Below are positions 13,681 through 21,167 of a stretch of DNA of 64,000 nucleotides, one piece after another; position 1 is the stretch's first letter; each line of letters opens with the position of its first letter. Position numbers and translations under genes: made by a program. This stretch comes from Pectobacterium carotovorum (GTDB taxonomy: Bacteria; Pseudomonadota; Gammaproteobacteria; Enterobacterales; Enterobacteriaceae), in contig NZ_FQWI01000003.1 in the NCBI RefSeq assembly GCF_900129615.1, positions 372,001 to 436,000 on the forward strand. The letters run 5' to 3'. The notes under the pieces are model-generated. The model worked only from the letters and a program-made list of their open reading frames with translations. It searched no databases and was not told the origin of the DNA.

Positions 13681-14643
13681 ATGAAACAAGAGAAATACGG
13701 CGTGCTGATGGTGAACTTAGGGACACCCGATGCCCCGACGCCGCAGGCGGTGAGGCGTTATCTGGCGGAGTTTCTCAGCGATCGACGCGTGGTGGACACG
13801 CCGCGTCTGCTATGGTGGCCGCTGTTGCGCGGTATCATCCTGCCAACACGCTCACCGCGAGTGGCGAAGCTCTATCAATCGGTCTGGATGGAAGAGGGAT
13901 CGCCGCTGTTGGTGATTAGCCGTCGGCAGCAGCAGGCACTGGCTGCACGTATGCCGGAAACGCCTGTTGAACTGGGGATGAGCTATGGTTCGCCCAGTCT
14001 GCGTTCGGCGCTGGATAAGCTACTGGCGCAAGGCGTAACGCAACTGGTGGTCTTGCCGATGTATCCGCAGTATTCCTGCTCAACAACAGCAGCCGTGTGG
14101 GATGGGTTAGCGGCGCAACTGCGTGATAATCGTCAGTTGCCTGCGATTCGCTTTATCCGTGATTACGCCGAACATCCTGCTTATATTGCAGCGTTGAAGC
14201 ACCGTGTCGAGCAGTCTTTTGCTGAACATGGTGAACCCGACAGATTAGTGATCTCCTATCACGGTATTCCCGAGCGGTATGCCAATGAAGGGGATGACTA
14301 TCCGCAGCGCTGTCGAGCGACCACAGAGGCGCTGATTGCTGCGCTGGGGCTGCCGGAAGGCAAAATAATGATGACTTTCCAGTCGCGTTTTGGCCGTGAA
14401 CCCTGGCTGACGCCATATACGGATGAAACCATGCAGGGGCTGCCCGCGCAGGGAATCAAGCACATTCAGATCATGTGCCCCGGTTTTGCGGCTGACTGTC
14501 TGGAAACGTTGGAAGAGATTCAGGAACAGAACCGTGAAATTTTCCTGCACGCAGGCGGAGAGGCATTTCACTATATTCCTGCGCTCAATGACGATCCGCT
14601 GCACATCGATCTGCTGGAACAGTTAGTGAGCAAAGCAGAGTAG
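13681..14643 (+). CDS. hemH: Ferrochelatase HemH
   Basis: Last step of haem synthesis, inserting ferrous iron into protoporphyrin IX. 320 residues from ATG at 13681 ([20 protein letters not shown]), which has an AAGG-type ribosome-binding site; the longer open frame is unsupported. Conserved features include the catalytic His in [21 protein letters not shown] and the C-terminal [15 protein letters not shown]. Converges with ybaL over a bidirectional hairpin. In E. coli aes and gsk lie between hemH and ybaL; neither is present here. Confidence 0.95.
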   Translation: MKQEKYGVLMVNLGTPDAPTPQAVRRYLAEFLSDRRVVDTPRLLWWPLLRGIILPTRSPRVAKLYQSVWMEEGSPLLVISRRQQQALAARMPETPVELGMSYGSPSLRSALDKLLAQGVTQLVVLPMYPQYSCSTTAAVWDGLAAQLRDNRQLPAIRFIRDYAEHPAYIAALKHRVEQSFAEHGEPDRLVISYHGIPERYANEGDDYPQRCRATTEALIAALGLPEGKIMMTFQSRFGREPWLTPYTDETMQGLPAQGIKHIQIMCPGFAADCLETLEEIQEQNREIFLHAGGEAFHYIPALNDDPLHIDLLEQLVSKAE

Positions 14644-14698
14644 GGGCAAGACAGTTTTTGTCTGGCGATGCTTGACGGGTATATCGCACAACGTAAAA

Positions 14699-14730
14699 AA
14701 AATGGCAGGCATTTATTTGCCCGCCATTTT
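14699..14730. terminator. Bidirectional terminator between hemH and ybaL
   Basis: Inverted repeat AAAATGGCAGGC / GCCCGCCATTTT (one mismatch, 8-nt loop) flanked by A-rich and T-rich runs, between two convergent genes. Confidence 0.75.
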
Positions 14731-14750
14731 CGTATTCAGCGTGTAGCCAC

Positions 14751-16436
14751 TTAGATAGGACACGCCTGAGGCGCGGGTGGCATGTCATCCAGCTTCAACA
14801 TAGTGATCATGCTGTTGGCGATTTCCCGCTCTCCCATGACCACTTCGTTGGCACCATGCTCCATAATGTAGCTGACTTCATCGTCATAGTGCGCCCGGGC
14901 GATAATCTCCAGATCGGCACGCTTCTCACGGGCTGCCGCGACGATTTCCCCCGCCTCATAGCCGTTCGGAATGGTCAGCAATAGCCAACGGGCGCAGTCC
15001 AGACGCGCAATATCCATGATTTCAGGCTTGGTGGCGTTACCTAATACGGCTTTAATTCCCTGTTCACGCAGTGCGTCGACGCGTGTACGTGAATTCTCAA
15101 TGACAACGATGGGAATCCCTGCCTGATGCAGTTTGGCACCAATCAGGCTACCAACACGACCATAGCCGACTAGCAGCGCATGGTTGCACATATCGACAGG
15201 AATCTGTTTCTCTTCCTCAATCGCTTCTTCCACGATCTGCTCTTCTATTGTTTCGTTCTTCGCCAGATAGCGTTCAAGCAGCGTAAACAGCAACGGGTTT
15301 ATCATGATGGAGAGAATGGCACCGGCCAGTACCAGATTCCGTCCTTCTTCGGACAACAGCCCCAGCACAATACCGAGTCCAGCCAAAATAAAGGCAAATT
15401 CACCGATTTGCGCCAGACTGGCGGAAATCGTTAATGCTGTCCGCTTAGAGTGACCAAAAAGTCTAACCAGCACGAAAGCGGCGGCTGACTTACCGAACAC
15501 GATAATCGCCAGCGTGATCAGTACGGAAATCGGGTCGTTCAGCAGGATCATCGGATCAAACAGCATACCGACGGAAACGAAGAACAGTACGGCGAAGGCA
15601 TCGCGCAGCGGCAACGTATCGTGCGCTGCACGCTGGCTGAGTTCAGATTCGTTCAATACCACACCAGCGAAGAATGCGCCCAGTGCAAAGGAGACATCGA
15701 ACAGTTTCACCGCGCCAAAGGCGATACCCAGTGCCATGGCTAACACTGCCAGCGTGAAAAGCTCGCGTGAGCCAGTGCTGGCGCTTTTTGCCAATACCCA
15801 AGGCACCAGACGACGACCTACGACAATCATCAGGGTAATAAACGCAATCACTTTACCGATGGTCCAGGCCAAATCGGTTAGCAGTTTGCTGGTGTCGGCA
15901 TGCTCAGAGCCGATCATGTCACCGAAGGCCGGTAGCAGAACCAGCGTAAGGACCATCGCCAGATCTTCCACAATCAGCCAGCCGATAGCGATTTGACCAC
16001 GCTGACTATCAATAAGCTGTCGTTCCTCCAGCGCACGTAGCAGAACGACGGTACTGGCGGTTGAGAGGCAAAGGCCGAAAACCAGGCCGCTCGCCAGGCT
16101 CCAGCCCAGCATGGTGGATAACCCCATTCCAAGCAGCGTTGCCACGGCAATCTGGGCTATCGCGCCGGGAATGGCGATGGACTTTACCGCCATGAGGTCT
16201 TTCAGTGAAAAGTGCAGGCCGACGCCAAACATCAGCAGGATGACGCCAAGTTCAGCGAGTTCTGATGCCAGTGAGGTATCGGCAACGAAGCCGGGGGTAA
16301 AAGGACCGACAAGTACGCCTGCGGCAAGGTAACCAACAAGGGGAGAGATTCGCAGGCGGTTTGCCAGAATACCAAGGAGGAAAGCAAGAACCAGCCCCCC
16401 AGCGATAGTAGAAATTAGCGGTGTTGCAGCATGCAT
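14751..16436 (-). CDS. ybaL: Kef/CPA2-family cation:proton antiporter YbaL
   Basis: Inner-membrane monovalent cation/proton antiporter-2 family protein of uncertain substrate. 561 residues from the ATG at 16436 (MHAATPLISTIAGGL), preceded by AAGGAG with a 5-nt spacer, which is better than the in-frame ATG six codons upstream. About twelve hydrophobic segments make residues 1-390, followed by a TrkA-N/RCK nucleotide-binding domain starting NHALLVGYGRVGSLIG (Rossmann GxGxxG) and the typical AHYDDEVSYIMEHGANEVVMGE. Stands alone; the region upstream (650 bp) holds no gene. Confidence 0.9.
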   Translation of the reverse strand: MHAATPLISTIAGGLVLAFLLGILANRLRISPLVGYLAAGVLVGPFTPGFVADTSLASELAELGVILLMFGVGLHFSLKDLMAVKSIAIPGAIAQIAVATLLGMGLSTMLGWSLASGLVFGLCLSTASTVVLLRALEERQLIDSQRGQIAIGWLIVEDLAMVLTLVLLPAFGDMIGSEHADTSKLLTDLAWTIGKVIAFITLMIVVGRRLVPWVLAKSASTGSRELFTLAVLAMALGIAFGAVKLFDVSFALGAFFAGVVLNESELSQRAAHDTLPLRDAFAVLFFVSVGMLFDPMILLNDPISVLITLAIIVFGKSAAAFVLVRLFGHSKRTALTISASLAQIGEFAFILAGLGIVLGLLSEEGRNLVLAGAILSIMINPLLFTLLERYLAKNETIEEQIVEEAIEEEKQIPVDMCNHALLVGYGRVGSLIGAKLHQAGIPIVVIENSRTRVDALREQGIKAVLGNATKPEIMDIARLDCARWLLLTIPNGYEAGEIVAAAREKRADLEIIARAHYDDEVSYIMEHGANEVVMGEREIANSMITMLKLDDMPPAPQACPI

Positions 16437-17104
16437 CCCAACTCCTTGTGCCATAGGTGAAACGTAATTGAGCGGATTTACCCTTCTTGCCTTGATGCTA
16501 CAGCGTGGTTAGCGGCGCTTACGTACCCTGATCACTCTTATTATGTACCGAAAAGCGTATTGGGATTCGTTCGTTTGCTGTCTGGCTGCAACGCCAATTA
16601 TTCTGGGCATAGATAAATTCTATTGCATATAGCGAAATGTTGCTTGGATAAAAGTGGTATTTTGTGAAAAATATCAGTTTATCCAGCTAAAGATAGTGTA
16701 ACACAGATTTAAGGGTGGTTTCTCGCGATAAGCATTGATAAACATGCGTAATTATTCTGATAGAGTGATGTTCTTGGTCGTAATGCCTTACTGCTTTTCT
16801 GTCTATTCAGCGGAATAATTTTATCCACTGGCGTAAAACGCCAGAAAACAGGGGATAAGCGGTGTGATGCCGGATTATTCCGATGAAGCATCCATATTAG
16901 CAAGAGTTCGTGACGGGACGACGACAGTGTCGAGTCAGCGCGATATCACTCTAACTGCTATACCTAATCTGATTTTGTCGGCTATCGCACATTGCTGACG
17001 GACAGGGTGAATGCGCTTCGCGCATTGTTCATCTTGCTGTGCTAATTTGTGTGGTGAATTTCTCAGTGGTTCCACTGGGTCTTTAAAATAAACGGAGATT
17101 TATC
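16437..17104. other. Gene-poor stretch between ybaL and ushA
   Basis: No convincing coding sequence in about 668 bp; the one short ORF (64 codons, minus strand, 16709-16903) has no recognisable features. In E. coli fsr occupies this place. Visible structure: a nested inverted repeat with inner arms CTGGCGT / ACGCCAG (16828-16844) and outer arms TTATCC / GGATAA (16821-16858); a small hairpin AATGCG / CGCATT (17010-17026); and CAGTGG / CCACTG (17064-17077) just before the ushA ribosome-binding site. The DNA from about 16600 to 16800 is AT-rich, as expected for ybaL and ushA promoters. Confidence 0.6.
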
Positions 17105-18754
17105 ATGCGCTTTTCAACAAAAGCTCTGGGATGTGCGCTGGCGGTATCGCTGGCGCTAACACCTGTTATGTCAATGGCTTGGGAAAAAGATAAAACGTAC
17201 GCCATCACTATTTTGCATACCAATGACCATCACGGCCACTTCTGGCATAACGACCACGGTGAATATGGGCTAGCGGCGCAAAAAACGCTGGTCGATCAGA
17301 TTCGTCAGGAAGTGGCGAGTAAAGGTGGCAGCGTACTGCTGCTTTCCGGCGGTGATATTAATACCGGCGTGCCTGAGTCCGATTTACAGGATGCAGAGCC
17401 AGATTTCCGCGGTATGAACATGGTCGGCTATGATGCCATGGCACTCGGCAACCACGAATTTGATAATCCACTGTCTGTCCTGCGTCAGCAGGAGAAATGG
17501 GCGAAATTCCCTCTGTTATCGGCCAATATCTATCAAAAAAGTACCAGTCAGCGCTTATTTAAGCCTTATGCCCTATTCGACAAGCAAGGTGTGAAAATCG
17601 CGGTTATCGGCCTGACAACGGACGATACGGCCAAATTAGGCAATCCTGAGTATTTTACCGATATTGAATTCCGTAACCCTTCTACGGAAGCAAAGCAGGT
17701 TGTTGAGCAGTTGCGGAAGAGCGAAAAGCCGGATGTGATTATTGCCGCGACGCACATGGGGCACTATGACGACGGTAATCACGGTTCTAATGCTCCGGGT
17801 GATGTGGAAATGGCGCGTAGCCTGCCTGCTGGATATCTGGACATGATTGTCGGCGGTCACTCGCAGGATCCGGTCTGTATGGCGCAGGAAAATAAAAAGC
17901 AGGTGGATTATGTGCCGGGCACGCCTTGTGCACCCGATCGTCAGAACGGTACTTGGATTGTTCAAGCGCATGAGTGGGGTAAATATGTCGGCCGTGCCGA
18001 TTTCACATTCCGCAATGGTGAGTTGAAGCTTGAGCATTACCAGTTGATTCCGATCAACCTGAAGAAAAAGGTAGAGAAAGACGGCAAGACCGAGCGTGTT
18101 TTCTATACGCATGAAATCACGCAGGATCCTGACGTTATGAAAATGCTGACGCCGTTCCAGGAAAAAGGGCAGGCGCAGTTGGGCATCAAGATCGGTAGCG
18201 TGAAAGGCAAACTGGAAGGCGATCGCAATCAGGTGCGTTTCCGTCAGACCAATCTGGCGCACGTGCTGCTGTCGGCACAGCTTGAGCGTGCAGGGGCTGA
18301 TTTTGCCATCATGAGCGGCGGCGGTGTACGCGACTCGATTGAATCAGGTGATATCACCTACAAAGATGTGCTGAAGGTTCAACCGTTTGCCAACACGCTG
18401 GTTTACGTGGATATGAAAGGTAGCGACGTCGAGAAATATCTGGCCGTAGCCGCCAATAAAAAGGTGGATTCCGGTGCCTATGCGCAATTCCTCAACGTCA
18501 GCCTGACGGCAGACGGGCAGGGTGTGCAGAATGTGAAGATCAAAGGTGAGCCGTTGCAGGCCGATAAAGTTTACCGTATGGCAACGCTGAACTTTAATGC
18601 GATGGGCGGCGATGGTTACCCACGCCTTGATAATCTGCCGGGCTATGTGAACACCGGTTTCGTTGATGCTGAAGTGCTGAAGCAGTATATCGAGAAGCAT
18701 TCACCGCTGGATGCGGAAGCCTACGCGCCGAAAGGTGAGATCGTTTATAAGTAA
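17105..18754 (+). CDS. ushA: Periplasmic UDP-sugar hydrolase / 5'-nucleotidase UshA
   Basis: Periplasmic metallophosphoesterase that hydrolyses UDP-glucose and 5'-nucleotides for scavenging. 549 residues with a cleavable signal peptide (about residues 1-25, cut after SMA before WEKDKTY). Metal-binding motifs ILHTNDHHGHFW and ALGNHEFDNP are intact, as are the disulfide-forming cysteine region DPVCMAQ...GTPC and the C-terminal substrate domain with YRMATLNFNAMGGDGYP. Single gene with its own terminator. Confidence 0.96.
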   Translation: MRFSTKALGCALAVSLALTPVMSMAWEKDKTYAITILHTNDHHGHFWHNDHGEYGLAAQKTLVDQIRQEVASKGGSVLLLSGGDINTGVPESDLQDAEPDFRGMNMVGYDAMALGNHEFDNPLSVLRQQEKWAKFPLLSANIYQKSTSQRLFKPYALFDKQGVKIAVIGLTTDDTAKLGNPEYFTDIEFRNPSTEAKQVVEQLRKSEKPDVIIAATHMGHYDDGNHGSNAPGDVEMARSLPAGYLDMIVGGHSQDPVCMAQENKKQVDYVPGTPCAPDRQNGTWIVQAHEWGKYVGRADFTFRNGELKLEHYQLIPINLKKKVEKDGKTERVFYTHEITQDPDVMKMLTPFQEKGQAQLGIKIGSVKGKLEGDRNQVRFRQTNLAHVLLSAQLERAGADFAIMSGGGVRDSIESGDITYKDVLKVQPFANTLVYVDMKGSDVEKYLAVAANKKVDSGAYAQFLNVSLTADGQGVQNVKIKGEPLQADKVYRMATLNFNAMGGDGYPRLDNLPGYVNTGFVDAEVLKQYIEKHSPLDAEAYAPKGEIVYK

Positions 18755-18763
18755 CAAATAGTG

Positions 18764-18809
18764 ATGGCGGTTTTTGTCTCTTCACTGATGACATAAACCG
18801 CCATTTTTT
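18764..18809 (+). terminator. Intrinsic terminator of ushA
   Basis: ATGGCGGTTT (18764-18773) pairs with AAACCGCCAT (18795-18804), followed by six T. The 21-nt loop is long, but the stem is perfect. Confidence 0.75.
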
Positions 18810-18909
18810 CTGGGTGTTATTCTGAGATAATCATGCCGCATTTAAACCTTTAACTACCAAAAGGCATTAAATCTAATTTGCTGATTTAATTGATTAAATA
18901 ACCTTATGT

Positions 18910-18990
18910 TTAGTAAAGTGCTTTAAAATAAAAGACCTGCCAAATACACGATACTCCTGATACACCCTAACTAACGGAGTAGTCGGTACG
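18910..18990 (+). promoter_or_regulatory. Upstream region of first tail-fibre-like gene, shared with its paralogue
   Basis: Contains TTAGTAAAGTGCTTTAAAAT from 18910, 81 bases before the start codon, then GATACTCCT at 18950 and CGGAG at 18975. The same three blocks recur at 80, 40 and 15 bases before the second gene's start. This spacing suggests a shared promoter or operator plus ribosome-binding site. Function is inferred from duplication only. Confidence 0.5.
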
Positions 18991-21006
18991 ATGAAAAACG
19001 TAAATATTGAAATCAACGTCTGTGGCAACGCGGAAAAATCAACCTGTACTGTTAATCCCCTCATTCAAGCTGGTTCCCATACTTGCTGCCATTCAGACAA
19101 CGGCGGTGGTCAGGAGCCCGGTGTTTCCGGTGTTGCTTCCGTATTCGGGCGTACCGGTATCGTGACTGCACAACCCGGCGACTATACCGCCGATCAGATC
19201 ACCGAAACCGCCACCAGAAAATTTGCCTCGCCGGATGAAAAAGCAATCTGGAATGCAAAGCAGGATGCATTAATTTCTGGCACCACTATCCGCACGCTCT
19301 TTGGCCAATCGCTGCTGGGCAGCGGTGATTTTTCACCGACGCCAGCGCAGATGGGGGTTGCGGCCGCGGATCACACGCACACCACCGCGGACATCACTGA
19401 CTACACGCAAAAAACGAAGCAGCTCATCCATTCCTCGCTGGAAGCCGGGACGGGGGTGGCGCTGAGTTATAACCCGGTGAACGAGAAAACGGTAATCAGT
19501 GCTACGGGCGGTGGTTCGGGCAGCGGTGGCTCTGGCTATATCGTTGCCGATCGTCAGGGCGCAACGGCAGGGCAAAATCACGTATTCAACATTACCCCAC
19601 AAAGCACGTTTAATCTCGCGGCGTATGCGCTGAAAGAAGTCGCTGGCGCAACGAATCAGACTTATGTGGTGGATGATTTCGGCGTGTCTAGCGAAGGGAA
19701 CTACAACGTAACTCATGCTGCTGTGTTTGATAACACATTACGTCCCTATGTCGGAAAGCTATATAACCTGGTGCAGTCCGGTAATTTTTATTCGTCACCA
19801 GTTAAATCAGACGGTAAAAGCATTGAAATTGATGCTGTTAATAAAACGTTGATTCCTGCGATGACAGCAAATAATAGTTCAGTTGGCTACATGGTTGACG
19901 CATCGTCCGAGTATTCAACGCAATACGCGGCGTGGACAGCATTCAATGGAACGTTAAATCGATACTGGGCATCCAAAACCGTACCAACAGTGGCTAACCC
20001 ACATTGGTTGCGTATTACTATGGCGGCTCCTGTATTGATTGATACATACAGAATAACAAACGAAAACCTGAATCCTGGGCCACTCAGCCCGAAATCGTGG
20101 ATGTTTCAGGGGAGTAATGATGGTACAACGTGGGATACGTTACATACGGTATCTAATGATACTCGTGATGGGAGGGGAGCGGTTCGAGAATATACGTTCA
20201 CCAATAACACGCCGTATTCATCATTCCGTATTTTAATAACCGCGCAAAATGCTGGCCCACATGTCCAAATTGGGGAGTTTGAAATATTCCGCCGCGAGCG
20301 ACTGTTGATTAACGGTAGTGATGGTAAGTGGTATTCAGCGAACAATGGGATATTAACATCGGTCCCAGCACCATCTGTGGCGGCAGATTTTTATGAGACT
20401 GGTTTTTTGTCATCTGGCGTAATACCTGAATCATCATTGTCAGGAATACAGCCAGTAACGATTTTTTCATCAAAAAATATTGATGCAAAAGTGCTATATA
20501 CACCGCATCCTCAAATTGCAATACAGAAAGTCGCATCGAGCGCGGCGTTATGGTCACAAATCAACTCCGCAGTGCTGACAGCGACGCAGACGGGCAACGG
20601 CAAGGTACGTGTCGCCGTCACACGGGATCTGGTGAACTGGCATGTGTTGCGGAGCGGGGCGTGGGTTGATGTGGGGGCGCTGTCAGCAGATACAGTTGGC
20701 GCAGAAGCATTGATTGCGGACGGCATGACGCCAGCGGAGTTCGGCGGCATTACGGCGGCACAGTGGACGCAGCTGTTTTCATCCAATAACGGCGTGCCGG
20801 ACTCACTCGCGTTTGCGTTTGCACTCGATATCACTGACCCGGTCACCGATGTAGCGACCATTGACCGACTGGTGCTGAACGTCAACGACGCTTCCAGTTG
20901 GAAAGTGCAGACCCTGGCGGAGGTAGAAATCCGCTGGCGCACGGACAGCGTGACATTCCGCACTACGACGGCTGGTAATTACAAACTGGCGTATCAGGTT
21001 CCGTAA
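18991..21006 (+). CDS. Tail-fibre-like protein with discoidin-like domain (paralogue 1)
   Basis: 671 residues, not recognised as a named gene. In order: a Cys/His-rich N-terminus (residues 9-34, C11, C19, C32, C33, H34); a phage tail-fibre-type stretch VASVFGRTGIVTAQPGDYTADQI and AADHTHTTADITDYTQKTK (about 45-140); a Gly/Ser linker; a central region of about 280-430 with the pattern of an F5/8 type C (discoidin) carbohydrate-binding fold (HWLRITMAAPVLIDTYRI, SWMFQGSNDGTTWDTLH, FRILITAQN); and a C-terminal module of about 150 residues shared with the next gene. No signal peptide or membrane segment. No other phage genes are near. Its central part is more AT-rich than its ends. A glycan-binding or particle-attached role is inference. 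Confidence 0.75.
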   Translation: MKNVNIEINVCGNAEKSTCTVNPLIQAGSHTCCHSDNGGGQEPGVSGVASVFGRTGIVTAQPGDYTADQITETATRKFASPDEKAIWNAKQDALISGTTIRTLFGQSLLGSGDFSPTPAQMGVAAADHTHTTADITDYTQKTKQLIHSSLEAGTGVALSYNPVNEKTVISATGGGSGSGGSGYIVADRQGATAGQNHVFNITPQSTFNLAAYALKEVAGATNQTYVVDDFGVSSEGNYNVTHAAVFDNTLRPYVGKLYNLVQSGNFYSSPVKSDGKSIEIDAVNKTLIPAMTANNSSVGYMVDASSEYSTQYAAWTAFNGTLNRYWASKTVPTVANPHWLRITMAAPVLIDTYRITNENLNPGPLSPKSWMFQGSNDGTTWDTLHTVSNDTRDGRGAVREYTFTNNTPYSSFRILITAQNAGPHVQIGEFEIFRRERLLINGSDGKWYSANNGILTSVPAPSVAADFYETGFLSSGVIPESSLSGIQPVTIFSSKNIDAKVLYTPHPQIAIQKVASSAALWSQINSAVLTATQTGNGKVRVAVTRDLVNWHVLRSGAWVDVGALSADTVGAEALIADGMTPAEFGGITAAQWTQLFSSNNGVPDSLAFAFALDITDPVTDVATIDRLVLNVNDASSWKVQTLAEVEIRWRTDSVTFRTTTAGNYKLAYQVP

Positions 21007-21031
21007 TTATTCACCCGATAACATATTTCAC

Positions 21032-21055
21032 TGGCCGCGTATTTGCGGCCATTTT
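21032..21055 (+). terminator. Terminator of first tail-fibre-like gene
   Basis: TGGCCGC / GCGGCCA stem (7 bp, 6-nt loop) followed by TTTTT, 25 nt after the stop. A very similar hairpin ends the second paralogue. Confidence 0.85.
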
Positions 21056-21087
21056 TGCTTCTTTTTTATATAAAAGGAAAAGGTGGA

Positions 21088-21167
21088 TTAGTAAAGTTCG
21101 TTGAAATAATACACTGGATAAATAAGTGATACTCCTTATTCCTTTTATTAATGGAGTCATCAATACT
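21088..21167 (+). promoter_or_regulatory. Upstream region of second tail-fibre-like gene, shared with its paralogue
   Basis: TTAGTAAAGTTCGTTGAAAT starts 80 bases before the start codon, followed by GATACTCCT (21128-21136) and GGAG (21153-21156). Compare the equivalent blocks before the first gene at 18910, 18950 and 18975. The surrounding bases have diverged, so these blocks look selectively kept. Confidence 0.5.

Noticed and set aside
16709-16903. 64-codon minus-strand ORF in the ybaL-ushA gap
   Set aside because: No clear ribosome-binding site, no recognisable features; chance ORF likely.
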